DNA from: Kribbella pratensis
GTDB lineage: Bacteria; Actinomycetota; Actinomycetes; Propionibacteriales; Kribbellaceae
DNA length: 64,000 bases
Assembly (NCBI RefSeq): GCF_004365355.1
Contig: NZ_SODP01000001.1
Span: forward strand, 3,160,481 to 3,224,480
Direction of reading: 5' to 3'
The first letter of the stretch is position 1, and the number at the start of each line of letters is the position of its first letter. Below, piece after piece: positions 1-8,395 of this stretch. The notes under the pieces were generated by a model. The model was not told the origin of the DNA, made no database searches, and saw only the letters and a list, made by a program, of their open reading frames with translations. Made by a program: the position numbers and the translations under genes.

Positions 1-169
1 GACCGTGATGGTGGAGAGCGGTGCCGACGGGCTGCTCGGACCGGGTCCCGCAGCCGACCGGGACCACTTCACCGGCCCCTACGAACATCTCATCCTCGAG
101 GATGTGGGACACAATCCCCCGCAGGAGGCACCCGACCGCTTCGCCGCTGCGGTCCTGAGTCTCCTATGA
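1..169 (+). CDS. alpha/beta hydrolase, C-terminal end only
   Basis: The gene enters from the left edge (first full codon at position 2) and stops with TGA at 167-169, leaving 55 codons. The readable part has the typical end of an alpha/beta hydrolase: a short strand (HLILEDVGHNPP), in which the His of VGHNPP is the expected catalytic triad His, then a helix ending in a hydrophobic VLSLL tail. The nucleophile elbow lies outside the window, so the substrate cannot be judged. It converges on the leftward epoxide hydrolase-like gene that ends at 201. Confidence 0.75.
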   Translation, partial: TVMVESGADGLLGPGPAADRDHFTGPYEHLILEDVGHNPPQEAPDRFAAAVLSLL

Positions 170-200
170 GACTCAGCCCTTTGCCGTTACGAAGCGGTGC

Positions 201-1307
201 TCAGGTGAGTACTGCGAAGGCCCGGATGTCGGCGGCGAGGAGATCGGGTTCCTCGGTCGCGGCGAAGTGACCGCCGCGAGGCATCCGCGTGTAGTGCACG
301 ACGTTGTAGTTGCGCTCGGCCCATTTCCGCGGCGGCTGGACGAGATCGGCGGGAAACACGGCCAGTCCGGTCGGCACCGATACCTGCACGGGGCCGGGCG
401 GGTAGTGCTTGTGTTCCCAGTACGGCCTGAAGCTCGCCGCGATCGCCCCGGTGAACCAGTACAGGCTCGCCTGGGTGAGGATCAGGTCCTCCCCGAGACC
501 GGAGAGCTGGTCGCCGTGATCGGTCCAGGCGCGGTACTTCTCCAGCAGCCAGGCGAGCAGCCCCACCGGGGAATCGTTGAGCGCATAGGCCGGTGTGAGC
601 GGGCGGGTGCGCTGCAGGTGTTCGTAGCCGCCTTCCTCGGCGTACCACTGCTCGCCCTGAGCGACGTACGCCGCCTCGTCCTCGGTCGGTCGGGACTGGT
701 CGCCGGGGTCGGCCACGGCCAGCACATGAATGCCGGCGACAGCCTCCGGGTGCGCCTGGCCGAGCCGTGCGCTGATACCAGCCCCGAGATCGCCGCCGTG
801 TGCGAGATACCGGGTGAAGCCGAGCCCGGTCATCAGCCCGTGCCAGAGTTCATGCGTCGGGGTGCCAGGTAACGTCGCCTGCTCCGGCGTGAACGGAAAC
901 CCCGGCAGAGACGGCACCACGACGGTGAACGCGCGGGCACCAGCGTCGCCGTACTCGCTCGGACGCGCCAGCCGCTTGGCCAGCTCCACCTCTTCGAGAA
1001 ACGTACTCGGCCATCCATGGGTCAGAACGATCGGCACCGCGTCGGCCGTCTCCCCGTCGAAACGCAGATAGTGCACGGGCACGCCGGTGACCATTGCCCG
1101 ATGCGAAGGCAGCGCGTTGATCGCTGCCTCCTGAGCACGCCAGTCGAACCCGTCCGCCCAGAACTCAGCGAGCCTGCGAAGCTCCCCCGGCTCCGTCCCC
1201 GCTCCCCAGCCCGTCATCGGCCAGGGCCGCGGCCACCTAGTGGCCCGGATCCGGCGCCGCAACTCGTCCAACTCCGAATCCGGCACGGCTATCAACGGGT
1301 CCGGCAT
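201..1307 (-). CDS. epoxide hydrolase-like alpha/beta hydrolase
   Basis: A 368-residue protein with the epoxide hydrolase N-terminal domain (EHN, about residues 5-110) followed by an alpha/beta hydrolase core. Visible landmarks are the oxyanion motif HGWPST (97-102), the nucleophile elbow HGGDLG with Asp173, and the candidate catalytic His347 in RGGHFA. Length and motif order match EHN-type hydrolases, which open epoxides to diols in the cytosol, though many members have unknown substrates. Its start overlaps the end of the upstream GlxA-type regulator by 16 bases on the same strand, so the two are co-transcribed and probably translationally coupled. There is no signal peptide. Confidence 0.9.
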   Translation of the reverse strand: MPDPLIAVPDSELDELRRRIRATRWPRPWPMTGWGAGTEPGELRRLAEFWADGFDWRAQEAAINALPSHRAMVTGVPVHYLRFDGETADAVPIVLTHGWPSTFLEEVELAKRLARPSEYGDAGARAFTVVVPSLPGFPFTPEQATLPGTPTHELWHGLMTGLGFTRYLAHGGDLGAGISARLGQAHPEAVAGIHVLAVADPGDQSRPTEDEAAYVAQGEQWYAEEGGYEHLQRTRPLTPAYALNDSPVGLLAWLLEKYRAWTDHGDQLSGLGEDLILTQASLYWFTGAIAASFRPYWEHKHYPPGPVQVSVPTGLAVFPADLVQPPRKWAERNYNVVHYTRMPRGGHFAATEEPDLLAADIRAFAVLT

Positions 1308-2296
1308 ACGAACTCTCCTTCATAAGGATGGGAGAAAGCCCGTCGGTACAGCGTCGGTGAGATGCCGAGGGTTGCGCGCATGTGTTGGCGCAGGGAGTTC
1401 CCGGTGGCGAAGCCGGCGCGATGAGCCACGACATCGACGGGCAGGTCGGTGGACTCGAGCAGCTCCTGCGCCAGCCGAAGGCGCTGCATGGTCAACCATT
1501 GCAGAGGTGCCATGCCCACTTCCTCGCGAAATCTGCGGGTGAAGGTCCGCAGGCTCATCTGGGCGTGGGAGGCCAATTGCTTCAGGGACAGAGATTCCTG
1601 AAGGTTCTCGACGGCCCACATCCGCGTGCCGCTCGTCGAAGCCTGCGTCGGTCCCGGCACGGGATGCTCGATGTACTGCGCCTGTCCACCCTCGCGCCAC
1701 GGCGGTACAACACACAGACGCGCAACCCGATTGGCAACCGTCGACCCATGGTCGCGGCGCACAAGGTGCAAGCACAGATCGATGCCCGCGGCAACACCTG
1801 CCGACGTCAGCACGTCTCCGTCGTCGACGAACAGAACCTTCGGGTCGACGTGAACCCGCGGGAACACCTGCTGCAGGTTCTCCACCTCGCTCCAGTGCGT
1901 GGTAGCCGAGCGCCCGTCGAGGATCCCCGCAGCTGCCAAGACGTAGGCCGCGGTGCATAACGAGGCGATCCTTGCCTGCGGCCGAATCAGCTCCAAGGCA
2001 GCCGAAACCTCGGGCGTCAGCGGTTCACCGCTGCGCAGGTTCCCAAGACGCTGGGTCGGCGGGACAACCACCGTGTCGGCGGTCGCGAGCGCTTCTGGAC
2101 CGCTGGCCGGCTGCACCGTCAGCTCCGACTCCGTGGTTATCGGGCCGCCGTCGACGCTGCAGATCACCACCTCGTACAACGCCCGCCCGTTCTCGTCCGT
2201 AGCACTGCCGAAGATTCGCGAGGGAATGCCCAATTCGAAGGTCAGTACGCCGTCCAGAGCCAGCACCACCACACGATGCGGACGACCTGGGGCCAT
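1292..2296 (-). CDS. GlxA-type AraC regulator with DJ-1/PfpI domain
   Basis: A 334-residue regulator. Residues 1-185 form a DJ-1/PfpI-like amidotransferase fold used as a sensor (a Cys-containing stretch near ARIASLCTAAYVLA), and residues 225-325 hold two AraC-type helix-turn-helix motifs (LKQLASHAQMSLRTFTRRF and the later ATGNSLRQHM segment). Family members usually activate adjacent catabolic genes; here the 3' end overlaps the epoxide hydrolase-like gene, the likely target. On the coding strand a -10-like CAGAAT lies 6 nt before the ATG with no clear Shine-Dalgarno sequence, suggesting a leaderless transcript. It diverges from the MDR oxidoreductase at 2395. Confidence 0.9.
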   Translation of the reverse strand: MAPGRPHRVVVLALDGVLTFELGIPSRIFGSATDENGRALYEVVICSVDGGPITTESELTVQPASGPEALATADTVVVPPTQRLGNLRSGEPLTPEVSAALELIRPQARIASLCTAAYVLAAAGILDGRSATTHWSEVENLQQVFPRVHVDPKVLFVDDGDVLTSAGVAAGIDLCLHLVRRDHGSTVANRVARLCVVPPWREGGQAQYIEHPVPGPTQASTSGTRMWAVENLQESLSLKQLASHAQMSLRTFTRRFREEVGMAPLQWLTMQRLRLAQELLESTDLPVDVVAHRAGFATGNSLRQHMRATLGISPTLYRRAFSHPYEGEFVCRTR

Positions 2297-2394
2297 GGCC
2301 CGATTCTGTCACATGGTGACCAGAAGGCCATGGCCTCGGGGACCGGCGCACCCGCAGGCTGTGACTTGGAACGACGGAAAGGGAGAGAAGACTG

Positions 2395-3342
2395 ATGAGT
2401 GCCTCGATGCGGGCGATCAGCCCACAGGCATGGGGACCGCCGGAAGTCCTGGTCGAAGTCGAGGTGGCGCGCCCTGAGCCCGGACCGACGGAGATCCTGG
2501 TTCGCGTCCACGCCGCAGGGGTGAACGCCACGGACTGGAAGGCTCGCGCGCACGGCGGCCTGAGGCTGTGGGAAGACCCACCGATACTCGGCCATGACGT
2601 GTCGGGCGTCGTCGAGGCTGTGGGCCTGGGTGTGACGCTCTACAAGCCAGGAGACGAAGTCTTCGGAATGCCGCGATTCCCCCGCCAGGCAGGCGCGTAC
2701 GCGGAGTACGTCACGGCACCCGCCCGGCAGTTCGCTCGCAAGCCGAGCTCGCTCAGCCACGTCGAAGCCGCCGCTCTGCCGCTGACGGGTCTGACTGCCT
2801 GGCAATCATTGACGGAAACGGCCAAGCTACGACCTGGCCAGCGAGTTCTCGTCCACGGCGCGGCCGGCGGTTTCGGACACGTGGCCGTTCAGGTCGCCAA
2901 AGCGCTCGGCGCCTTCGTGATCGGCACAGCCCGGGCATCAAAGCACCCGTTCCTGCGGAAACTGGGCATCGACGAGGTTGTCGACTACACCGCGGTTGAC
3001 TTCACCGAAGTGCTTCGCGATATCGACGTCGTACTCGATCCGATCGGTGGCGACAATTCGCGTCGATCGCTCCACGTGATCCGTCGCGGCGGAACTCTCA
3101 TCTCGCTCGCTGGGGCGGACGACGTACCTTCGGTCGAGGAAGCGGGAGCGCGCGGAGTCTCGTCAGGCTTCACCCTGGTCGAACCGGACTACGCGGGTAT
3201 GTCGGCGATCGCCGACCTCGTGCGAACAGGCAAACTCCGGCCCGAGATCGACGCCGTCTTCCCACTGGAGCAAGCCGCAGAGGCACACCGTCGCGGCGAA
3301 CGAGGAGGCAACACCGGCAAGATCGTCCTCCGCATTCGATGA
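2395..3342 (+). CDS. NAD(P)-dependent medium-chain oxidoreductase (quinone reductase-like)
   Basis: A 315-residue zinc-independent MDR-family protein. The GroES-like substrate domain covers about residues 30-125 (GHDVSGVVEAVG at 67-78 is typical), and the Rossmann domain begins with VLVHGAAGGFGHVAVQVAK at 151-169. No structural or catalytic zinc Cys cluster is visible, as in quinone oxidoreductases and enone reductases. A purine-rich GGGAGAG lies about 6-13 nt before the ATG. It diverges from the GlxA-type regulator, which may control it; that is inference. Substrate unknown. Confidence 0.9.
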   Translation: MSASMRAISPQAWGPPEVLVEVEVARPEPGPTEILVRVHAAGVNATDWKARAHGGLRLWEDPPILGHDVSGVVEAVGLGVTLYKPGDEVFGMPRFPRQAGAYAEYVTAPARQFARKPSSLSHVEAAALPLTGLTAWQSLTETAKLRPGQRVLVHGAAGGFGHVAVQVAKALGAFVIGTARASKHPFLRKLGIDEVVDYTAVDFTEVLRDIDVVLDPIGGDNSRRSLHVIRRGGTLISLAGADDVPSVEEAGARGVSSGFTLVEPDYAGMSAIADLVRTGKLRPEIDAVFPLEQAAEAHRRGERGGNTGKIVLRIR

Positions 3343-3402
3343 CCCGGAACGCACGAGGCGCCGCTTGACGCGACGCCCCGCGCGAGGTGAATCTCGGTCG
3401 GT

Positions 3403-3975
3403 CTACGCGGCGATCTCGTAGTTGAGGAACGTGAGTCCCACGCCGATATTCCGTACGCCGACGAGGCGAAGCGGCAGCTTGTCGTCGATGCCGTCGAACA
3501 GGCGCTCACCGCGTCCGAGCACGACAGGGAAGACGAACAGACGTAGCTCGTCGACCAGGCCGTGCTCGATGAGAGTGCGCACCAACTGATAGCTGGCGTA
3601 CACGACAATCTCCCCCTCGACCTCCTGCTTGACCTTGGCGACCTCCGCCACGACGTCACCGCTCAGTACTGCGCCCGCACCCCAGCGAGGCTGTTCGAGA
3701 GTCGTCGACACGACGTACTTGGGCATGGTGTTCAGCTTGTCGGCCCATTCGCCGGAACGGTCGAGCCACCGCGAGGCGAACCACTCGTCGCTGCGCCGGC
3801 CGAGAAGCAGCGCCTCGGCGCGAAGGGCCTCATCGGTAAGGATCTCCGCCCATGCATCACGGTCCTCGCCGGTGAACTGGTCGAACCAGCCGCCCAGCTT
3901 GAAGCCTTCCTGACCGTCCGGATCCTGAACGACACCATCGAGCGAGACGTTCGTCGAAACCACGATCTTTCCCAT
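3403..3975 (-). CDS. dihydrofolate reductase-family protein (RibD C-terminal type)
   Basis: A 190-residue protein that begins MGKIVVSTNVSLDGVVQDP, the standard opening of the RibD C-terminal/DHFR-like family, and ends with the strand GVGLTFLNYEIAA. The central motif VVYASYQLVRTLIEHGLVDELRLFVFP carries the NADPH-binding glycine-poor helix and strand seen in these proteins. They use an NADPH fold related to DHFR, but most are not folate enzymes and their substrates are unknown. AAGGAG lies 8 nt before the ATG. It is convergent with the MDR gene and stands alone. Confidence 0.88.
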   Translation of the reverse strand: MGKIVVSTNVSLDGVVQDPDGQEGFKLGGWFDQFTGEDRDAWAEILTDEALRAEALLLGRRSDEWFASRWLDRSGEWADKLNTMPKYVVSTTLEQPRWGAGAVLSGDVVAEVAKVKQEVEGEIVVYASYQLVRTLIEHGLVDELRLFVFPVVLGRGERLFDGIDDKLPLRLVGVRNIGVGLTFLNYEIAA

Positions 3976-4085
3976 TGCAGCTATCTCCTTGGTTCGGTTT
4001 GCGTTGGTGGAGCAGACACCGAACCGATCAGGAAATGAGCGCTACCGTCGTGGACGATCAACAGCACGACCCCACCGAAGCCTGA

Positions 4086-4913
4086 CTACGCCTGCCGGGC
4101 GTAGCGATCGAACGGCCAGGGGTCGTGGGCCGAGAACACATCGACCTCGTCGCGGTGGTCGCGGATCAGTTCACGAAGCCTTGCATGGTTGGCGAGCCGC
4201 AGCGGGCGGTCGGTCTCCGTGAGCTCCTCCAGCGCCTCCCAGCCCGGCAGGTTCCATCGGTTCTCCGGGTCAATCTCGCCGTGATGGTAGAAGGCATCGC
4301 CGGCATGCAGCAGCCACCTGCCGGTATCGCGGACCGCTACGGCGCAATGCCCCTCGGTGTGCCCAGCGAGCGGGATCAACTTGATCTCCTCCGGCAGACC
4401 GTCCAACTCCAGTGCGTCAAACCCGAACCAGGAATCGCCCTTCTGGTCGTTGTACGTGACCCAGTGCGGCCGGTGGGCCCAGTGCGCCGGCCGGCGACGA
4501 ACGGTGTGTTCCGGGTGCAGATTGGTGGCCGCCATCCCCACCCGAAACTCCACGTCGTGCAGGTGGACCTTCGCCTCCGGGAAGTCGACCAACCCGCCGG
4601 TGTGGTCAAGGTCGAGGTGCGTGAGCACGATGTGTCGTACGTCGTCGGCACGGTAACCGAGCCTCTCGACCTGGCGTACGGCGATCTCCGACGGGTCGAG
4701 CACGGGTTCGGCCCGTTGCAGGAACGTCTGCCCGAGAGTTTCCTCGCTGCGGGCGATGTCCGCCGTACCGAAGCCCGCATCGACGAGCACCAGACCCGCG
4801 GTGTCCGTCTCGATGAGAAGGCAATGATTGACGACCCGCGCCGGCGCCAGCCCAGCACTCTCCGGGGGATTGACCTCGCGCATCGAACCGCAGTTGAGGT
4901 GATGAACCTTCAC
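4086..4913 (-). CDS. metallo-beta-lactamase-fold hydrolase, AHL-lactonase-like
   Basis: A 275-residue MBL-fold protein. The metal motif reads H99-x-D101-x-D103-H104 (THLDLDHTGG). Further candidate ligands are the His in the HTEGH segment, the Asp in LLHAGDAFYH and the His in FSAHDPWPF. The THLDLDHTGG form and overall length fit the N-acyl-homoserine lactonase/AttM group more than glyoxalase II, but no substrate is proven. The start is GTG at 4911-4913, with AGGAG six bases upstream. It diverges from the TetR gene at 5042, and the shared region holds perfect inverted repeats, so TetR repression is likely. Confidence 0.88.
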   Translation of the reverse strand: MKVHHLNCGSMREVNPPESAGLAPARVVNHCLLIETDTAGLVLVDAGFGTADIARSEETLGQTFLQRAEPVLDPSEIAVRQVERLGYRADDVRHIVLTHLDLDHTGGLVDFPEAKVHLHDVEFRVGMAATNLHPEHTVRRRPAHWAHRPHWVTYNDQKGDSWFGFDALELDGLPEEIKLIPLAGHTEGHCAVAVRDTGRWLLHAGDAFYHHGEIDPENRWNLPGWEALEELTETDRPLRLANHARLRELIRDHRDEVDVFSAHDPWPFDRYARQA

Positions 4914-4935
4914 AACCTACTCCTTAGCTTACGTC

Positions 4936-4954
4936 CGTTCACTTTTAGAGAACG
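4936..4954. promoter_or_regulatory. small inverted repeat near the lactonase-like gene start
   Basis: CGTTC (4936-4940) and GAACG (4950-4954) form a short inverted repeat just upstream of the lactonase-like gene. The half sites resemble the core of the larger repeat at 4992-5022, so it may be a second, weaker TetR site. TTAGCTTA also occurs twice nearby (4924-4931 and 4959-4966). Confidence 0.35.
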
Positions 4955-4991
4955 ATTGTTAGCTTAAGACTGTTGTTGTGTTCTTGGCAAC

Positions 4992-5034
4992 CGATCGTTC
5001 GTTAGTGATAGGCGAACGATCGTCAGGTTAGGAT
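4992..5034 (+). promoter_or_regulatory. TetR operator and leaderless promoter
   Basis: CGATCGTTCG (4992-5001) and its exact reverse complement CGAACGATCG (5013-5022) are separated by 11 nt. A TAGGAT -10 box follows at 5029-5034, only 7 nt before the ATG at 5042. The repeat covers the place where the -35 should be, so binding there would block the TetR gene's own promoter and probably the divergent lactonase-like gene. Confidence 0.7.
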
Positions 5035-5041
5035 CTGCTGT

Positions 5042-5665
5042 ATGAGCCCTCGCAAGTCCGTCGTCGAAGCAGCCGCCACTCGCACCCGGATCATCGAGCG
5101 CGCTCTGACTCTCGGAGCTGTCAACGGCCTCGAGGGACTCACCATCGGTCACCTCGCGACCGACCTCGGAATGAGCAAAGCCGGTGTGATCGGTCATTTC
5201 GGCACCAAGGAGGCGCTCCAACTGGCAGTCGTCGACGAGGCAGTGGAGCGCTTCCGAGCCCGAGTGCCGGGCCACGCCCTCGGCGCGCGTCCCGGCCTCG
5301 AGCGGTTGTCGCGCGCATTCGAGGAGTGGATCGCTTACATGACGGAAGACGAAGAGCACCGCGGCTGCTTCCTGACCTCCGTCGCCATGGAGTACGACGA
5401 ACGACCGGGCCCGATCCGCGACGTGATCCTGACCGCCCTCGCGCGCTGGACCGACTATGTGACAGCCGAACTGGACGAGGCCGTCACGGCAGGCGAACTC
5501 CCCCACGACACCGACATCCCTCAACTCGTTTTCGAACTCGGCGGCATCGCACTAGCGGTACAGCAAGCCATCCTGCTGAACCGCGACCCATCGGCCGCCG
5601 ACCGAGGCCGCCGAGCAATCCGCCGCATCCTGAACAAGCCGACGCCCCAAGTCCTCGGCAGCTGA
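5042..5665 (+). CDS. TetR-family repressor
   Basis: A 207-residue regulator. The TetR N-terminal helix-turn-helix lies at about residues 12-58 (TRTRIIERALTLGAVNGLEGLTI, then LGMSKAGVIGHFGTKEAL), followed by an all-helical ligand domain. The GVIGHFGTKEAL form is typical of the group with a TetR_C_6 (YsiA-type) C-terminus. The start at 5042 has no Shine-Dalgarno sequence but has a -10 box 7 nt upstream, so the message is probably leaderless. It diverges from the metallo-hydrolase at 4913 and shares its operator region. Confidence 0.9.
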   Translation: MSPRKSVVEAAATRTRIIERALTLGAVNGLEGLTIGHLATDLGMSKAGVIGHFGTKEALQLAVVDEAVERFRARVPGHALGARPGLERLSRAFEEWIAYMTEDEEHRGCFLTSVAMEYDERPGPIRDVILTALARWTDYVTAELDEAVTAGELPHDTDIPQLVFELGGIALAVQQAILLNRDPSAADRGRRAIRRILNKPTPQVLGS

Positions 5666-5709
5666 CGAGGGAACCATCTGGTGCACTGAGGATGGCTAGC
5701 TTCGGTGAC

Positions 5710-6345
5710 ATGAGAATCGCAACTCTTGGATCCGGGCTGATGACCGCAGCCTTGGTACCACACTGGATCGCGGCCGGACACGACGTGCTGATCGGTGGCC
5801 GAAGCATCGAGCATGCCCGCTCTCTGGCCCGTCGGCTCGATGTGAAGGCCGGCTCGCTGGCCGACGCAGCTGCGTTCGGCGAAGTCGCCCTCCTGGCCGT
5901 GCGGAGCGAAGGTCTTGCCGAAGTGATCGCGGATTCCGGCGCGTCCTCAGGCCTGCTGGAAGGCAAGGTCGTCATCGATTGCGGCAACGCTGTCTACCTG
6001 CCGGACTTCTCTCAGGTCCGCTGGGACGGTCGATCCCTTGCCGAACAGTTCGAGTTCCAGGCTCCGGGTAGTCGCGTGGTCAAAGCCTTCAATCTGTGCC
6101 ACGCCGATGTGTGGCGGACTCCGACGACGTACGGCGGCCATCGGCTGAAGGTCCCGTTCTGCGGCGAGCAGGGCGCGAAGCAGATCGTGGCGCCGCTCAT
6201 CGAAGCAGTCGGAGTGGAGCCGTTCGACATCGGCGATCTCAGCCAGGCCAGGCATCTGGAGGCGATGGCGATCGTCATGATCAGGGCCCTACGCAACGGA
6301 CTTCCGGTCCGCTCGGCGCTGAATCTCATCCCGTCCGACGCCTGA
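5710..6345 (+). CDS. F420/NADP oxidoreductase-like NAD(P)-binding protein
   Basis: About 212 residues. The N-terminus MRIATLGSGLMTAALVPHWIAAGHDVLIGGR is a Rossmann nucleotide-binding unit of the F420-dependent NADP reductase/ProC-like family (GSGLM replaces the usual GxGxxG, and GGR follows the second strand). The rest (VVIDCGNAVY, then VVKAFN) continues the pattern of the short family members that lack a long C-terminal domain. The start is set at the ATG 5710 because the motif begins there; an in-frame ATG at 5692 would add six residues. It lies 44 nt downstream of the TetR gene on the same strand and may be read with it. Substrate unknown. Confidence 0.82.
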   Translation: MRIATLGSGLMTAALVPHWIAAGHDVLIGGRSIEHARSLARRLDVKAGSLADAAAFGEVALLAVRSEGLAEVIADSGASSGLLEGKVVIDCGNAVYLPDFSQVRWDGRSLAEQFEFQAPGSRVVKAFNLCHADVWRTPTTYGGHRLKVPFCGEQGAKQIVAPLIEAVGVEPFDIGDLSQARHLEAMAIVMIRALRNGLPVRSALNLIPSDA

Positions 6346-6370
6346 CTCTGCACGACGACGTGCAGCAGCC

Positions 6371-6703
6371 TCACCGAGCGACGGACTGCGCGTCCAGCAA
6401 CTCGTCGGTGTGCTCCTCGGCCCAGCGGACGAGCGCTCCGATGGGGTCGAGGAGGCTGCGCCCCAGCTCCGTGAGGTGGTAGCGGTGGTCCGCGGGCCGG
6501 GCAACCAAGCCGTGGCGCTCGAGGTCGCGCAGGGTCTGGGTGAGCATCTTCTTACTGATGCCACCGATCCGTGCTTGCAGCGCCGTGTAGCGCCGAGGCT
6601 GCTCCCCGAGAGCGACCAGGACAACTGCCACCCAGGTATTGCCGATCAGCCCGAGAGTCGTCCGCGCCGGGCAGTCAGACAGAAACACGTCGAAGTTGGA
6701 CAC
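6371..6703 (-). CDS. HxlR-family transcriptional regulator
   Basis: A 110-residue winged-helix protein of the HxlR type: the conserved CPARTTLGLIGNTWVAVVLVALG opening, a recognition region GISKKMLTQTLRDLERHGLV, and a wing ending YHLTELGRSLLDPI. The Cys at residue 11 is the position that senses electrophiles or redox state in several family members. The start is GTG at 6701-6703 with AGGAG five bases upstream. It converges on the F420/NADP-like gene and lies downstream of the leftward SDR operon, whose control is plausible but not shown. Confidence 0.88.
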   Translation of the reverse strand: MSNFDVFLSDCPARTTLGLIGNTWVAVVLVALGEQPRRYTALQARIGGISKKMLTQTLRDLERHGLVARPADHRYHLTELGRSLLDPIGALVRWAEEHTDELLDAQSVAR

Positions 6704-6770
6704 GAGCTCTCCTATTCATGACCGGACGCCGTGACGCACCGCCCGCAGCGGTGCGTCACCGCCCCAAGCC

Positions 6771-7580
6771 TCAATCCACGAGGGCGCCGCCGGAAAGGTT
6801 GGCGACTGTGGCGGTGATGGCTCCGCCGCGGTCTGAAGCCAGGAATGCAGCCGTTTCGGCGACCTCGGCGAGTGTGGGCAGACGCTTGAGCAGTGCCCCT
6901 TGGGCCAACCCGTCTTCGAGGAATTCCTGCACCGACTGATCGCCCGCGGACGCCATTTGCTTGAAGAGATCCTTGGTGTACGAGTCCGATGCAGGCGCAT
7001 CGACGATGGCGTGTGGACGGATGCAAACGACCCGTACATTGCTCTGCGCCAGCTCCGCAGCCAGGAGCCGGGAGAACGCCTCCTTGCCGGCCGCGCTCAC
7101 ACCATGGCCCAGGATGCCGCCGGCGGCCAGCTTGGCACCCGGCTCCGACAAGGTCAGGATGACGCCCGGACGCTCATGGCCCATGTGGGGTGCCACTGCC
7201 TTGCTTGTGATGAACAAACTCCGCAGGAACCCGTCGATCGGCACCATGAACTCCTCCAGCGAGAGGTCCGCCAGCAACGTCCCCTGGTCGTGCATGACAC
7301 TGACTGCGTTCAGGGCGACGTCGATGCCGCCGGCCGCGGCCGCAATTGCGGCGGCGTGCCGTTCGACCGCGCGCTGATCGAAAACGTCGACTTGCGCAGT
7401 CTCGACCGTTCCACCCAACGCGGTGATGTCGCGCGCCACAGCGTCGAGCTTGCTCTGCGTCCGCCCGGCGAGGAACAGTCTCGCTCCCTCGCGGGCGAAC
7501 ACCCGGGCAGTGGCACCACCAATGGCGCCCCCGCCGCCGTAGATCACAGCGCTCTTGCCCTCCAGCATCGGGCGGCTCAT
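6771..7580 (-). CDS. SDR-family protein lacking the catalytic Tyr
   Basis: A 269-residue Rossmann protein with the glycine-rich cofactor motif GGGGAIGG (15-22). The SDR active-site segment reads S162-A-A-G-K166, so the Tyr of YxxxK is replaced by Ser while the Lys is kept. Such atypical SDRs may be regulators, binding proteins or altered enzymes. The ATG at 7578-7580 overlaps the stop of the upstream ArsR/SRPBCC gene as ATGA, giving translational coupling. A longer N-terminus is open but would run inside the upstream gene. Confidence 0.85.
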   Translation of the reverse strand: MSRPMLEGKSAVIYGGGGAIGGATARVFAREGARLFLAGRTQSKLDAVARDITALGGTVETAQVDVFDQRAVERHAAAIAAAAGGIDVALNAVSVMHDQGTLLADLSLEEFMVPIDGFLRSLFITSKAVAPHMGHERPGVILTLSEPGAKLAAGGILGHGVSAAGKEAFSRLLAAELAQSNVRVVCIRPHAIVDAPASDSYTKDLFKQMASAGDQSVQEFLEDGLAQGALLKRLPTLAEVAETAAFLASDRGGAITATVANLSGGALVD

Positions 7581-8389
7581 GCGGTCTCGTCCTTCGGCAT
7601 GTCCCAGATGGCCGCGGGAAGAACCGAGCCTGTTTCCAACAGCGACTTGAGGTTGGCAAGCACCGCCGGCCACCCGCTCGACATACGGTCGAACATCGCC
7701 CTGTCGGGAAGGTTCTCGTGCGTCACGGTCAGGCGCACGACGTCACCGCTCGGCTCGATGAGAAAGGTAACGACCGACGGCCCGTTGACCCGCTCCTTAT
7801 CCGGAGCGGTCTCGAAAGTGACAGTGAGCCGCGTGGGCGGCTTCTCCTCGAGCACGGTGCCGACGACGTCGACGACGCCGGACCCGTCGATGCGGCGGTG
7901 CTCCCAAGCTGAGCCGACCTGCCAGTCGGACACATTGGAGTGATGCCAGTACTGTGCGGTCACGTCGGCGTCAGTGAGCGCCTTCCATACTTGTTCGGCG
8001 CTCGCCCGGATGTACGTGACGTACACGTACGTCGGGATGGTTGTGGCGGTGTCGGTCACCATGTATTCCTCTGCTCGGTCTCTGATGGCACTCAGGGCCG
8101 CCAGCCGCGGCGCGTCGTACGCCGAGATCCAGCGCTCCCCGATCTCGTGGATCGGTGCGGGATTGAGGTAGTGCAAGCGCTCCCTCCCCCGCCGTACGAC
8201 GACGACGAGGCCCGCCTGCACCAACAGATCGAGGTGCTGGGTCGCTGACTGGCGCGCCATGTTCAGACTCGCGCAGAGCTCAGTCAGCGTCTGCCCGCTC
8301 TGCCGGCGGAGCCGGTCCAGAAGCGTGCGCCGCGTCGCGTCGGCCATCGCTTTGAACACCGGATCGAGGGCGTCCTGTTGCGTGGTCAC
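7577..8389 (-). CDS. ArsR-type regulator fused to an SRPBCC (AHSA1) domain
   Basis: About 270 residues. The N-terminal winged helix (DPVFKAMADATRRTLLDRL to the recognition helix MARQSATQHLDLL, about residues 8-75) is of ArsR type; the C-terminal 150 residues (YVYVTYIRASAEQVWKALTD to FDRMSSGWPAVLANLK) form an AHSA1/START-like SRPBCC ligand-binding fold. Such fusions are autoregulated sensors. The GTG at 8387-8389 is preferred over the ATG at 8425, because the latter lies beyond a perfect operator palindrome. A CATAAT -10 box ends 6 nt before this GTG. The stop overlaps the start of the SDR gene. Confidence 0.85.
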   Translation of the reverse strand: MTTQQDALDPVFKAMADATRRTLLDRLRRQSGQTLTELCASLNMARQSATQHLDLLVQAGLVVVVRRGRERLHYLNPAPIHEIGERWISAYDAPRLAALSAIRDRAEEYMVTDTATTIPTYVYVTYIRASAEQVWKALTDADVTAQYWHHSNVSDWQVGSAWEHRRIDGSGVVDVVGTVLEEKPPTRLTVTFETAPDKERVNGPSVVTFLIEPSGDVVRLTVTHENLPDRAMFDRMSSGWPAVLANLKSLLETGSVLPAAIWDMPKDETA

Positions 8390-8395
8390 CTCTGA

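Noticed and set aside
4924..4966. Direct repeat TTAGCTTA
   Set aside because: Eight bases repeated twice could be chance in a locally AT-rich spacer. It is mentioned only beside the better inverted repeat.
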